DNA of 56,951 nt from Gemmatimonadota bacterium (GTDB taxonomy: Bacteria; Gemmatimonadota; Gemmatimonadetes; Longimicrobiales; Gaopeijiaceae). A model generated the notes under the pieces. It searched no databases. It saw nothing but the letters and a program-made list of their open reading frames with translations, and had not been told where the DNA came from. Position numbers and translations under genes: made by a program. The stretch lies in NCBI GenBank assembly GCA_021295835.1, contig JAGWBP010000006.1:1-56951 (forward strand). The letters run 5' to 3'. Shown here piece by piece: positions 8,455 through 17,488 of the stretch (its first letter is position 1; each line of letters begins with the position of its first letter).

Positions 8455-10050
8455 ATCCGTGCTTCGCTCTGCGTCGCGGCTGGCGTCGCGCTCTCCGCCT
8501 GCTCGGGACCGCCGCCGTCGCCCGTCCAGATCTGGAGCGACGGACTCTTCGACGACTGGCGCGGGGTACGGGCGGCCGTAACCGACTCGGCGGGGGACGC
8601 GGCCGAGGGCTCGGCCGTCGATCTCGGCGCCGTCCACCTGCACGACGACCCGCACTTCCTCCACCTGCTCGCCGAGGTGGGGGACACGGTGACGATCCAG
8701 GCGATGCCGGGCACGCTCGAGGTGGTGATGGACATCGGCGGCGATCCTGGGACCGGACACTCGTACGGCGGAGTCGAGGGCGCCGACCTGGTGGTCGTGC
8801 TCTCGCGGTTATCGGGCCAGGGAGGATCGCGGGGTGCGGGGGTCGGAATTCGGCGACTCGGAAGAGGCGATCCGGAGAGCGTCGAGAGCGCCTCCTCGGT
8901 CGGGCTCCTCGTCGCCCCCACGCACTCCTCCGACCGCTTCGAGGTGCGCCTGGATCGCCGCGCGCTCGCCGATTGGAGCGGAATCGAGACACCAGCAGCG
9001 GGGGACAGCATCGCGGCGCGGCTCCGTTTCCTGGCGCTCGACTCCGTCGCCGACGAGACCGACACCTTCCACTACCGCCTCGCCACCTCCCCTGGGGCGG
9101 ATCCGCCGCTGCTTCCGGCGTCCGCGGTGGTGAGCACACCCGGCGCTCTCCGCGTCGTAGCCTGGAATGTCGCCGACGGCGGCTTTCGCGATCGCACCGA
9201 GCCCTTTGCGCGGGTTCTGGCGGCCCTGAGCCCCGATGTGGTTCTGCTGGACGAGGTGCACGCCGAAGTGACGATGGCCGACCTGGAGCGCTTCGGCGAC
9301 CGCCTCGCGCAGCGGTCGGGACCCGAATGGCGGTGGTGGCTGGCGCAGGGAGGGGGCAGGCAGCGGACCGTCGTGGGCACCAGGGGGCTGGAGGTCCAGG
9401 GAGATCCCTCGCTCGTACGGATCGCCCATGAGCCGGGGGCGCTCGAACGGTGGCTCCAGCGAGCGGGGAACGAACCGGAGTACCCCGGCATGCCGCCGCC
9501 GTCGATGCTAGCGCAGGCGGAGGCGGAGGGGGGGCTGTCGGCGACGGGCGCGTGGGTCGCCTGGGGCGGCCTGGAAATACTGTTCGTGCCGGTCGATCTG
9601 CAGAGCGCGGGGTACGACGGATCTCCGCGCGATCGGCTGCGCGAGCTTCAGGCGCGGACGCTGAACCGAGCACTCGCGGCGGCGCTGGCCGACCGTGTCG
9701 GAGCGGGACTGGTCGTAGCGGGCGATCTGAATCTGGTCGGGTCTGCGCGGCCGCTCGCAGAGCTCCGTCGCGGGCTCGGCGTGGGCGGCAGCGAGCTGGA
9801 CGTAGCGCGGGTCGAGCGACTCCGCGACCGCTCGCTGGCGACATGGCGGGGCTTGGACCCGCGCGACCCGTTCTCGCCCGGTCGCCTGGACTACGCGCTC
9901 TACCGAGGCGGCGTGCTGAGCTTGGAGCGGGCGTTCATCTTCGACGCGGAGGACCTGTCGGCGGAGGCGCTGGAGCTACTCGGGATTCACGCATCGGATT
10001 CGCGTGCCTCCGACCATCTGCCGCTCGTCGCCGACTTCTCGAGGCGGTGA
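8455..10050 (+). CDS. Endonuclease/exonuclease/phosphatase-fold lipoprotein without a canonical start
   Basis: The frame encodes a lipoprotein signal (SLCVAAGVALSAC) directly after the receptor's TAG stop, and it is in frame with that stop. There is no ATG, GTG or TTG before the signal; the nearest candidate is ATC at 8455, 12 nt after GGGGGAGG. ATG at 8677 would drop the signal and half the first domain. Residues after the lipobox form a CBM9/DOMON-like sandwich (IWSDGLFDDWRGV). Then comes an EEP domain: VVAWNVADGGF, DVVLLDEVHAE, VVAGDLNLVGS and ASDHLPLVADF at the C-terminus. These carry the catalytic Asp/Asn/His set of metal-dependent phosphodiesterases. The 3' end overlaps the convergent DUF1343 gene by 64 bp. 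Confidence 0.8.
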   Translation: MRASLCVAAGVALSACSGPPPSPVQIWSDGLFDDWRGVRAAVTDSAGDAAEGSAVDLGAVHLHDDPHFLHLLAEVGDTVTIQAMPGTLEVVMDIGGDPGTGHSYGGVEGADLVVVLSRLSGQGGSRGAGVGIRRLGRGDPESVESASSVGLLVAPTHSSDRFEVRLDRRALADWSGIETPAAGDSIAARLRFLALDSVADETDTFHYRLATSPGADPPLLPASAVVSTPGALRVVAWNVADGGFRDRTEPFARVLAALSPDVVLLDEVHAEVTMADLERFGDRLAQRSGPEWRWWLAQGGGRQRTVVGTRGLEVQGDPSLVRIAHEPGALERWLQRAGNEPEYPGMPPPSMLAQAEAEGGLSATGAWVAWGGLEILFVPVDLQSAGYDGSPRDRLRELQARTLNRALAAALADRVGAGLVVAGDLNLVGSARPLAELRRGLGVGGSELDVARVERLRDRSLATWRGLDPRDPFSPGRLDYALYRGGVLSLERAFIFDAEDLSAEALELLGIHASDSRASDHLPLVADFSRR

Positions 10051-11303
10051 GGTCCACGCCCCCCATACAAGGCGATACGCTCCGCCGTCGCGCCGAACTC
10101 CTCCAGCTCGGCTTTCGTCCCGGCCAGCACCGCCGCTGCGGTCGCGCCGTCCTGCACGCCCTCACGCAGCGCCGAACTCCCCCAGAGGATGTCGATCGGG
10201 GGCAGAGTCTCCTCGTACTCGTACGGCGGTTCGCGCCACGAGAAGTCGCGAGGGGCGAGTTCTCGGGCCGCTCCGAGGATCTCGACGGCGGTGCGGACCG
10301 GCTCGAAGGAGTGGGGGTCCGCGACGTGCAGTTGGGCACCGCCGCAGAGTTGGCCGGCGTGCTTCTGGAAGGTCGGTTCGAAGTGGCACGGGCGGAAGCG
10401 GACGCCGGGAAGACGGGCGCGGCCGAGCCGCGAGGTCAGCGCCTCGGGGTCCAGCCAGGGGGCGCCGAAGATCTCGAAGGGGCGTGTGGTGCCCCGGCCC
10501 TCCGACAGGTTCGTGCCCTCGAGCAGCACCATGCCCGGATAGACCAGGCAGGAATCGGGAGTGGGGAGGTTCGGGCTGGGCATCAGCCACGGGAGGCCGG
10601 TGTCGGGCCAGAGCATGTCGCGCTCCCATCCCCGCATTGGGACGACCGCCAGATCGCACCCTGTTCCGCGCTCCTCGTTCAGCCAGCGGGCCATCTCGCC
10701 GCAGGTAAGCCCGTGCCGAAGTGGGATGGGATGCAGACCCACGAAGGACTCGTAGCCGGGTCGCGGCAGCGGGCCCTCGAGCGCGATCCCGCCGATCGGG
10801 TTGGGGCGGTCCAGAACCACGAAGCGCACCCCCTCCTCGCCGCACGCCTCCATCGCCAGCGCCATCGTCCAGATGAAGGTGTAGACCCGGGTGCCTACGT
10901 CCTGCAGGTCGAAAATCAGCGCGTCGATGCCATCCAGCATCGCGGGAGTCGGCTTCCGCACCTCGCCGTAGAGGGAGTGCACGGGCAGGCCGGTGACCGA
11001 ATCCACATAGTGGTCCGACTCGATCATGTTGTCCTGCTTCTCGCCGCGGGCGCCATGCTGGGGTCCGAAGAGCCGCCGCAGCTCCAGACCGGCCGAGAGG
11101 AGCACATCGGTGCTCGAAGCCAGCCTGGAGGTGACCGAAGCCGGGTGCTGGATCAGGCCAACCGGGCACCCTCGGAGGAGCTCAGCCACCCTGGCCGCAT
11201 CGCTACCCGCGTCGTGCGCCCCGGGCCCGCCGCCGAGCGCCTGCACCAGCGCATCGACGCCGCATCGGACGTGTGGGGCTTCGGAGATGCGCGACAGGCG
11301 CAA
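9987..11303 (-). CDS. DUF1343 / NamZ-like exo-beta-N-acetylmuramidase
   Basis: This 438-residue protein has the diagnostic DUF1343 strings GLIQHPASVTS, LFGPQHGARGEKQDN, FDLQDVGTRVYTFIWTM, VLDRPNPIGG, and GTNLSEGRGTTRPFE. Characterised NamZ enzymes release N-acetylmuramic acid from the non-reducing ends of peptidoglycan fragments. No signal peptide is visible from the ATG at 11303, so a cytoplasmic role in cell-wall recycling is possible, although many relatives are exported. The start lies 6 bp after the stop of the outer-membrane protein gene, so the two are probably co-transcribed. The C-terminal 20 residues are antisense to the neighbouring phosphodiesterase gene. Confidence 0.9.
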   Translation of the reverse strand: MRLSRISEAPHVRCGVDALVQALGGGPGAHDAGSDAARVAELLRGCPVGLIQHPASVTSRLASSTDVLLSAGLELRRLFGPQHGARGEKQDNMIESDHYVDSVTGLPVHSLYGEVRKPTPAMLDGIDALIFDLQDVGTRVYTFIWTMALAMEACGEEGVRFVVLDRPNPIGGIALEGPLPRPGYESFVGLHPIPLRHGLTCGEMARWLNEERGTGCDLAVVPMRGWERDMLWPDTGLPWLMPSPNLPTPDSCLVYPGMVLLEGTNLSEGRGTTRPFEIFGAPWLDPEALTSRLGRARLPGVRFRPCHFEPTFQKHAGQLCGGAQLHVADPHSFEPVRTAVEILGAARELAPRDFSWREPPYEYEETLPPIDILWGSSALREGVQDGATAAAVLAGTKAELEEFGATAERIALYGGRGPHRLEKSATSGRWSEARESDA

Positions 11304-11309
11304 GGGCTG

Positions 11310-12158
11310 CTAGAAGAGTGCGACCGAGACCCCGAAGCGCACCTTGACGAGATCGACCAATGCGCGGTCGGGCACACCCCGGGGCTCGCCGTAGTATCTC
11401 GGCCACGGCTCCTCCTCGTGGTCGCGCTCCCCGCCGCGCTCCTCCACCTTGGCACGGCGGTCGTAGGGGCTGTCGAGAGGCGCCACCGTGCTTGATCGCG
11501 AGCGGGACATGTGGGAGATCGACAGGTCGAGGCTGACCGGTAGTGTGCCGGTGTACATCTGCATCTCGACGCCAAGCCCTAGACCCACGTAGGCACCGGT
11601 CTCGGTCCGGTCGTACGACTCGTAGCCCCGCCATTCGCCGTCCCGCTCCCGCTCCCGGCGTTCGCCTTCCCGGTCGCCGGTGTCGGCGACCCAGTCGTAG
11701 CCGCGAACCAAGTCATAGGCGTCCCTGTGGATCGGTTCCCTGTCCCACCTCTCCGGCCACCCCTCGGAGCGCACCTCGGCACCGCCCAGCGTGGCGAAGG
11801 CGTACGGCCTGATCGTACCGTCGCGGAAGTACAGTTGGGGGCCGATGCCCGCAGAGGTCAACGTCGACTCGTCGTCCTCGTACTCGACCGCGTCCATTTC
11901 GAAGCGCAGCCCGACCCGCGGCTGCTCACGGTGCCAGATCGTCGCGACCAGCGCCGCTCCGCCACCGAGAACGCCAGCATCCTCCTCCTCGTCCGCCGGC
12001 AGCGCCACCTGTCCGAAGAACGCAACCTTGCCGTGCAGCTGAGACCAGAACTCCAGGGGCGGCTCCTCGGCCTCCTGGCCAGCCAACGGGGAGGCGACGC
12101 CCGCAGCCAGCGCCAGGACGTAAGTCGCCGCCCGCCCGCATCCATTCTTCCCCGGCAT
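11310..12158 (-). CDS. Exported beta-barrel-like protein, uncharacterised
   Basis: ATG at 12158 has GGAGG seven bases upstream and opens a signal peptide ending SPLAGQ (residues about 1-28). The remainder alternates short beta-strands (GGGAALVATIWHREQPRVGLRFEMDAV, seen in pieces, and GAYVGLGLGVEMQMY) with a highly charged segment (GDREGERRERERDGEWRGYE). The C-terminus ends in an aromatic residue, VRFGVSVALF, as outer-membrane barrels do. About 282 residues, so an 8-10 strand barrel is plausible. I do not recognise a named family. It is followed at once by the NamZ-like gene. Confidence 0.7.
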   Translation of the reverse strand: MPGKNGCGRAATYVLALAAGVASPLAGQEAEEPPLEFWSQLHGKVAFFGQVALPADEEEDAGVLGGGAALVATIWHREQPRVGLRFEMDAVEYEDDESTLTSAGIGPQLYFRDGTIRPYAFATLGGAEVRSEGWPERWDREPIHRDAYDLVRGYDWVADTGDREGERRERERDGEWRGYESYDRTETGAYVGLGLGVEMQMYTGTLPVSLDLSISHMSRSRSSTVAPLDSPYDRRAKVEERGGERDHEEEPWPRYYGEPRGVPDRALVDLVKVRFGVSVALF

Positions 12159-12243
12159 CCGCCCGCCTCCTTGCTCGCGCTTCACTCTAGATGGCATTAT
12201 GCTGATCCGATACGGCAATATGGTGCGCTCGCGCATACGCTGG

Positions 12244-12849
12244 CTACCCCGCCTTGCCCCCGGGGCTTCGCTGGCCTCGGCGCAGTCGTGGGGCCATCGC
12301 CGGACTCCTCGCGGCAAGCAGAACCGCCAGCGTCAGCGCCGCGAGCAGAGGCCAGAAGGTGTCGGCTCGCACCTTCCAGTAGAAGTGCAGCACGCCGAGC
12401 GCGGCCGCCGGATAGACGAGGCGATGGAGCTTCAGCCAGCGCTTGCCGAGTCGGCGAATCCACCCTCGCGTGGACGTGCCCGCCAGCGGGACGAGCAGCA
12501 GCAGAGCAGCCATACCGGCCGTGATGTAGCGGCGATCGCGCACGTCCTCCAGTATCGCGACCAACCCGAAGAGCTTGTCGATCCCGGCGTAGGCCAGGAA
12601 GTGCACGGAGGCGTGGAAGAAGGCGAAGAGCCCCAGGAGGCGGCGCGCCCGCGCCAGTCGGTTCCACCTGGTCAGGCGGCGAATGGGGGTGACGGCGAGT
12701 GTGGCGAGGAGGAAGACGAGCGCCCACCGCCCCTCGACCAGAATGATCGTGTCGACTGGAAGGAGGCCCAGGCTGCCCCGCACGAAGCCGACGATCAGGT
12801 AGGCGACTGGTGCCAACCCGACCGCCCAGATGGCACCCTTCAGGACCAC
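12244..12849 (-). CDS. msrQ: MsrQ, heme-binding membrane subunit of the MsrPQ system
   Basis: The 201-residue frame from GTG 12849 has five to six membrane segments with the ferric-reductase-like pattern of MsrQ: RRLLGLFAFFHASVHFLAY and KRWLKLHRLVYPAAALGVLHFYW, containing the likely heme-ligand histidines. MsrQ passes electrons from the quinone pool to periplasmic MsrP, which repairs oxidised methionine in envelope proteins. It lies 50 bp downstream of msrP on the same strand, the usual operon order. The start is uncertain: the frame is open further upstream into msrP without an obvious ribosome-binding site. The C-terminus is basic and proline/glycine-rich. Confidence 0.9.
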   Translation of the reverse strand: MVLKGAIWAVGLAPVAYLIVGFVRGSLGLLPVDTIILVEGRWALVFLLATLAVTPIRRLTRWNRLARARRLLGLFAFFHASVHFLAYAGIDKLFGLVAILEDVRDRRYITAGMAALLLLVPLAGTSTRGWIRRLGKRWLKLHRLVYPAAALGVLHFYWKVRADTFWPLLAALTLAVLLAARSPAMAPRLRRGQRSPGGKAG

Positions 12850-12899
12850 AAGCCGGCGCTTGGCGGACCGCCATCCCCGGCCAGCGTCCGGCCGTGTGC

Positions 12900-13835
12900 T
12901 CAGAAGTGCTTCCTCAGGTCCATCCCCTCGTACAGATGCGCCACCTCGTCGGCGTATCCGTTCAGGAACTGCGTGTCGATGCGACGGTACCCGAAGAGCC
13001 TGCCGCCGTCTATCCGCTTCTCGGTCGCCTGGCTCCAGCGCGGATGACGCACCTCTGGATTCACATTCGAGTAGAAGCCGTACTCGCGTGGGCTGTCGCT
13101 CGACCAGGTCGTCCGCGGCTGGTCGCGTACGAAGCTCATCCGCACAATCGACTTGATGCTCTTGAAGCCGTACTTCCACGGGACGACGAGCCGCAGCGGG
13201 GCGCCGTTCTGGTTCGGCAGGGTCTTGCCGTAGAGGCCGACCACCAGGAACGAGAGCGGGTGCAGGGCCTCGTCCAGACGCAGGCCCTCGCGGTACGGCC
13301 ACCCGATCCTCGGCTTCCACCCTCGCTCCGGCATCTGGTCGGGATCCCACAGCGTCTCGAAGGCCACGTAGCGGGCGCGCGGCTCGACCTCGGCGCGGCG
13401 GATCACGTCGGCGAGGGGGAAGCCCCGCCACGGGATCACCATGGACCACCCCTCGACGCAGCGCAGCCGGTAGACCCGGTCTTCGAGCGTGGACGGACGG
13501 ATGAAGTCCTCCAGCGCGTAGTCGCCAGGCTTCGCGCAGAGCCCGTCCACCCTCACCGTCCACGGCTCGGTGACCAGCGTATGGGCATTGCGCGAGGGGT
13601 CCTCCTTGCCCAGCCCGAACTCGTAGAAGTTGTTGTGGGTGGTGATCTCCTCCCAGCTGTTGGGCTCCTCGTCGCCGTGTGTCGGCGTCTCTTCGGCCGC
13701 GACGCCCCGGCCTAGGAAGGTGGCGGCCCCAATTCCCGCCGTGGCCCCGAGGAACTTCCGCCGGTCGAGGTAGGTCGACTCCGGCGTAATCTCGGAGGAG
13801 GGGACTTGGCTGGACCTTCGGACCCGAATGACCAT
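12900..13835 (-). CDS. msrP: MsrP, periplasmic molybdopterin methionine-sulfoxide reductase
   Basis: ATG at 13835, preceded by GGAGC, gives 311 residues. A twin-arginine signal is visible (DRRKFLGATAGIGAATFLG, Arg25-26), as expected for a cofactor-loaded Tat substrate. The molybdopterin-binding core contains YRLRCVEGWSMVIPW with the Mo-ligand Cys, plus GKTLPNQNGAPLRLVVPWKYGFKS and the C-terminal YADEVAHLYEGMDLRKHF typical of the family. The enzyme reduces methionine sulfoxide in periplasmic proteins with electrons from MsrQ, encoded next. An upstream in-frame ATG at 13928 would put about 31 residues before the Tat motif and is less likely. Confidence 0.95.
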   Translation of the reverse strand: MVIRVRRSSQVPSSEITPESTYLDRRKFLGATAGIGAATFLGRGVAAEETPTHGDEEPNSWEEITTHNNFYEFGLGKEDPSRNAHTLVTEPWTVRVDGLCAKPGDYALEDFIRPSTLEDRVYRLRCVEGWSMVIPWRGFPLADVIRRAEVEPRARYVAFETLWDPDQMPERGWKPRIGWPYREGLRLDEALHPLSFLVVGLYGKTLPNQNGAPLRLVVPWKYGFKSIKSIVRMSFVRDQPRTTWSSDSPREYGFYSNVNPEVRHPRWSQATEKRIDGGRLFGYRRIDTQFLNGYADEVAHLYEGMDLRKHF

Positions 13836-14024
13836 GGGGGATCGCTGCTCCGTCTCATGGGTGGAGCCTGGATCATCGCCAGCTCCGAAGGCCACTGTCA
13901 AGCGGCCGACGATACCTGACCTTTGCAACCCCCGGCCCGCCGGAGTTATTACTGTCTACCCCAAGCCGGTCGCTTCTTCACCATCCCGACCGGGTGCCCT
14001 GACCCGCCCGCGAGGCGTCTCTCC

Positions 14025-15695
14025 ATGTCCGCACCACAGATCCCCTGGAAGTCCCCGCCCGTCGGGTCGGAGGTCGCCGCACAGAGGCCAGATGCCGTGG
14101 TTATCGGCAGCGGGGTAGGGGGCAGCATGGCCGCCCACGCCCTCATGGAGGGCGGCATGAAGGTGCTGATGATCGAGCGCGGGGAGCATGTCGAGCGCGG
14201 TCGGCACAACTGGGCCCCCGACGCCGCCTTTGAGCTCAGCCCCTACTTCAACATGGAGAGCCACTACCGGGTCCGGGGCGATAGCAGGGGCCGCAAGGGG
14301 ACCTTCCAGTGTGTCGGCGGACCATCTCTCTTCTACGGTGGCGTGGCGCTCAGGCTCCGGTCTTCGGACTTCGAGCCTCACGATGAGATCGCTGGTGCGA
14401 GCGGCGCGAGGTGGCCCATCTCGTACGTCGATCTGGCGCCGCACTACCAGAGTGCCGAGGAGCTGCTCGGGGTGGCTGGCCGCCCTGCCGCCAACCCCTT
14501 CGATCCCGCCGACGAAGTTGCGTACTCCCGTCAGCCGGCCGACCTCCAGGGGCCGGCCCGGCTGGTCCACGACGCGGCCACGCGGCTGGGGTTGCGACCG
14601 ACGCACCTGCCGCTCGCCATCGACTTCGAGGGGGAGGGTTCGGTGGGTGGTGGCACAGACGGCAAGTGCGTCATGTGCGACACCTGCGACGGCTACATCT
14701 GCGCCGTCGGTGCCAAGCGGGACCCGGCTGTGGCGGTGCTTGACGGACTCGTCCGGCGCGGCCTGACCCTAATGTCCAACACCGTGGCGGTTCGCATCCT
14801 CTGGAGCGGACGGCGCGTCAACGGGGTCGTCTGTGTGGACCGAAGGACCGGACGCCGGCGGGTCTTCTCGGCCGATCGGTACCTTCTGGCTAGCGGGGCG
14901 CTGGGTTCGCCGCATCTGGTGCTGGCGTCCGGCCTGGAGGCCGTATCGCCGGCGCGCGACTGGATCGGCAGGTGCCTGATGCGCCACGGCAATATGCTCG
15001 CCTACGGTCTCTTTCCCTCCCCCCTGGCCGACTCCGACGTCTTTCACAAGCAGGTGGGGATCTTCGACCACTACGGCCACACCGCCTCGGAGCCCAAACT
15101 CGGCCAGCTGCAGTCGATCCACCCGCCCCCGCCGGGACTCCTCGCCCGGATGACCCCCCGACCGCTCCACCCGGTGATCCCGCTTCTCCGGCGACGCATG
15201 GCAGGCCTGCTCGCAATCGCCGAGGACGAGCCCCGCCGCGAAAACCAAATTGCCGTCTCCCGCTCCCAGAGCGACCGCTACGGAATCCCGAGGGCCACGA
15301 TCACGCACAACTACACCCCCCGCGATAGGTTGGCACGGCGCAAGTTGACGGCTGCCGCGCGGGCCGTGCTCAAAGAGGCTGGGGCGATCGTCGCGCCGTC
15401 ATTCAGGATCCGCACCTTCTCGCACGCGGTGGGGACGCTGCGCATGGGGGCGGATCCGGCCACCTCGCCCCTAGATCGGTGGTGCCGACTACGGGGAACC
15501 GACAACCTCTGGGTTGCCGACGGCAGCTTCATGCCCCGCTCGGGCGCGGTGAATCCCTCGCTGACCATCGCAGCCAACGCGCTGCGAGTGGGCAGTGCGG
15601 TGGCGGGCATGGGCGTGACGGAGTCTGCAGCACGTACGGACCCGGGCCGGAAGGCGACCGCTCCGGGCCGGAGCCGCGCGGAGTTCCCGGGGTGA
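14025..15695 (+). CDS. GMC family FAD-dependent oxidoreductase
   Basis: This 556-residue protein has the FAD-binding GSGVGGS motif at residues 28-34 and a second dinucleotide-domain strand ending IERGEHVERG. A Cys cluster at 215-226 (CVMCDTCDGYIC) is typical of one branch of GMC oxidases/dehydrogenases that act on sugars or polyols. The C-terminal GMC domain has FSHAVGTLRMG with the catalytic His, then NLWVADGSFMPRSGAVNPSLTIAANALRVG. No signal peptide is seen. Its stop overlaps the GTG of the Gfo/Idh/MocA gene, so both enzymes are probably co-translated and may act on the same sugar-like compound. The substrate is not deducible from sequence. Confidence 0.92.
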   Translation: MSAPQIPWKSPPVGSEVAAQRPDAVVIGSGVGGSMAAHALMEGGMKVLMIERGEHVERGRHNWAPDAAFELSPYFNMESHYRVRGDSRGRKGTFQCVGGPSLFYGGVALRLRSSDFEPHDEIAGASGARWPISYVDLAPHYQSAEELLGVAGRPAANPFDPADEVAYSRQPADLQGPARLVHDAATRLGLRPTHLPLAIDFEGEGSVGGGTDGKCVMCDTCDGYICAVGAKRDPAVAVLDGLVRRGLTLMSNTVAVRILWSGRRVNGVVCVDRRTGRRRVFSADRYLLASGALGSPHLVLASGLEAVSPARDWIGRCLMRHGNMLAYGLFPSPLADSDVFHKQVGIFDHYGHTASEPKLGQLQSIHPPPPGLLARMTPRPLHPVIPLLRRRMAGLLAIAEDEPRRENQIAVSRSQSDRYGIPRATITHNYTPRDRLARRKLTAAARAVLKEAGAIVAPSFRIRTFSHAVGTLRMGADPATSPLDRWCRLRGTDNLWVADGSFMPRSGAVNPSLTIAANALRVGSAVAGMGVTESAARTDPGRKATAPGRSRAEFPG

Positions 15696-16657
15696 GCGCC
15701 CGACGGGCGACGCCTCGCATCCTGATCGTTGGCGCCGGGTGGGCGGCCGGTCTGCACGCCCGCCTGCTCGCCAAGCATCACCGCGAGGTCGATCTCTACC
15801 ACTGGTCCCGGCGCACAGCGCCCGCCCAGGCCCTCGCGGCTAAGCACGGGGGCGAGTGCATCGGGGGCGAGTGGGCCGACGCGGTGGCCGACGAGCGGAT
15901 CACGGCGGTCTTCATCACCACTCCGCCCCACACGCACCGCGAGATTGCGCTCGCGGCGCTCGCCGCAGGCAAGGACGCAATTGTCGAGAAGCCCGCCTTC
16001 CTCAACGTGGCCGAGTTCGACGCCGTGGAGCGGGCGGTCGCCGACTCGGGCCGCCAGCTCCTGGTCGCCGAGAACTACCTCTACAAGCCGCTGCTGGGCG
16101 CGATTCGCCGAGTGGTCCGCTCGGGCGCACTGGGCCAGGTCCGGTTCGTCTCGATCGACGCGGTCAAGCATCAGGTCGCCACCGGATGGCGCGCCGACCC
16201 GGCGCGGGCGGGCGGCGGCGCCCTATTCGAGAGCGGCATCCACTGGGTGGCGATGCTCGACGGCATCGGCCTGACGATCCGGAGCGCCCGCGCCTTCTTC
16301 CCCGACGCTCCGGGCGGACACGAGCGCAGCGTCGTCTTCGTGGCCGAGTACGAGGAGGGCGCGACGGGGGTGCTGACGCACTCCTGGGAGATTCCCGGCC
16401 TGCTGCGCGGGCTGCGCCTGTCGAGGATCTACGGCACCCGCTCCTCCCTGCTCTTCGAGTCGAACGGCCTCTTCCTCCTGCGCGGCCACCGCCACCTGTC
16501 GCTCCCCGGACTTTCCGATATGCTTGGATACCGTGCGATGCTCCGAGACTTTGTCGGGGCGCTAACGACCGGCAGGGATCCGGAGTTCACCCTTGCCGAC
16601 GCGCGCAGGTGCATCGCGATGATCCAGATGTCGACACGGAAGACAACCCCTCCCTAG
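15692..16657 (+). CDS. Gfo/Idh/MocA family oxidoreductase
   Basis: GTG at 15692 overlaps the GMC stop (GTGA). The N-terminal Rossmann fold has GAGWAAGLHA (residues 14-23) for NAD(P) binding, then ITAVFITTPPHTHREIALAALAAG and the family-defining DAIVEKPAF with the catalytic Lys. The C-terminal alpha/beta domain includes FESGIHWVAMLDGIG, containing the GxxxD/H-type residues that bind the sugar. At 321 residues the length is normal. Members oxidise or reduce sugars, inositols and their derivatives. Adjacent GMC oxidase suggests a short sugar/polyol oxidation route; this is inferred from context. Confidence 0.92.
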   Translation: MSARRATPRILIVGAGWAAGLHARLLAKHHREVDLYHWSRRTAPAQALAAKHGGECIGGEWADAVADERITAVFITTPPHTHREIALAALAAGKDAIVEKPAFLNVAEFDAVERAVADSGRQLLVAENYLYKPLLGAIRRVVRSGALGQVRFVSIDAVKHQVATGWRADPARAGGGALFESGIHWVAMLDGIGLTIRSARAFFPDAPGGHERSVVFVAEYEEGATGVLTHSWEIPGLLRGLRLSRIYGTRSSLLFESNGLFLLRGHRHLSLPGLSDMLGYRAMLRDFVGALTTGRDPEFTLADARRCIAMIQMSTRKTTPP

Positions 16658-16674
16658 CGAGGACAGGAGCAACC

Positions 16675-17475
16675 TTGAGTCTCGTCAACGAACTGCTGGT
16701 AGGCATGGCCGCAGGCGCCCACATCTCGACGTGGGGCATGTACAAGGACTCGATCCACGAGGGCTTCACCGTTCCCCGCTACCTGCGAAGCACCTTCGTG
16801 GGTTTGGTCTGGGCTCCGATCATCGCGCATCTCGCCGACCTCGACGCCACCACCGCGGGCGGCATGGCGCTCCTCTTCGGCGTCACCTACGCCGCCGAGC
16901 GGGCGACGACCGAGTTCTGGAAGACCTTCATCCGCGACGAGGACCAGTCGAAGTACTTCATCCCGATGCAGTTCCACGTCTTCGGACACGTTCCCAGGAA
17001 TCGCCTGACCCGCCTCACGGTCGGCCTGGGCTACGTTGGCGTTGCCTGCGTGGCGCTCTGGGCGGCGACCCGGTTGCAGCCCCCGCCCGGCACTGAGGGC
17101 CCCCTCTGGCAGGTCCTGCTCGTGGCCAGCGTTGGCGGGTGGTACTCCGCCTGCGGCGGTGCCTTCAAGGACGCTCCGATCGAGGGTTTCGAGTGGTTCA
17201 AGTTCTTCCGTAGCCCGGTGTCGGCGATGCTCTACGGCTTCCTGGCGTCGCAGCTTACGAGCAGCTATGTGCTCATCGCCCTGGCCGGGATCGGGTATAC
17301 GGTCGCCACCCTCGAGAGCTACAAGACCTTCTTCTTCCCCTCGAAGCCGCGCGGGAAGTTCGCTGGCAAGCCGATCACCCACCCCGAGATGCTCGCCACG
17401 CGACAGAAGTTCGTTCCTCTCTACGCGGCAATCTGGGTTGGAATCGCGACGGTCTTCATCCTGGCGCTCACCTGA
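16675..17475 (+). CDS. Unassigned membrane protein with internal two-fold repeat
   Basis: TTG at 16675 follows GGAG at 16666-16669 and lies 17 bp after the Gfo/Idh/MocA stop, so it is probably the third gene of the operon. The 266-residue product has about six to seven hydrophobic segments. A motif occurs twice: GMYKDSIHEGF (residues 21-31) and GAFKDAPIEGF (162-172), each followed by a basic patch (YLRSTF, FFRSPV) and a membrane helix. This implies duplication of a membrane half with conserved Lys-Asp and Glu-Gly-Phe. I do not recognise the family. A transport role for the product or substrate of the upstream dehydrogenases is a guess from position. Confidence 0.75.
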   Translation: MSLVNELLVGMAAGAHISTWGMYKDSIHEGFTVPRYLRSTFVGLVWAPIIAHLADLDATTAGGMALLFGVTYAAERATTEFWKTFIRDEDQSKYFIPMQFHVFGHVPRNRLTRLTVGLGYVGVACVALWAATRLQPPPGTEGPLWQVLLVASVGGWYSACGGAFKDAPIEGFEWFKFFRSPVSAMLYGFLASQLTSSYVLIALAGIGYTVATLESYKTFFFPSKPRGKFAGKPITHPEMLATRQKFVPLYAAIWVGIATVFILALT

Positions 17476-17488
17476 CCTGCCGCCCAAG

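Noticed and set aside
14667..14702. Cys-rich CxxCxxC motif in the GMC oxidoreductase as a novel iron-sulfur site
   Set aside because: This cluster is a known feature of a branch of the GMC family, so it is not unusual by itself.
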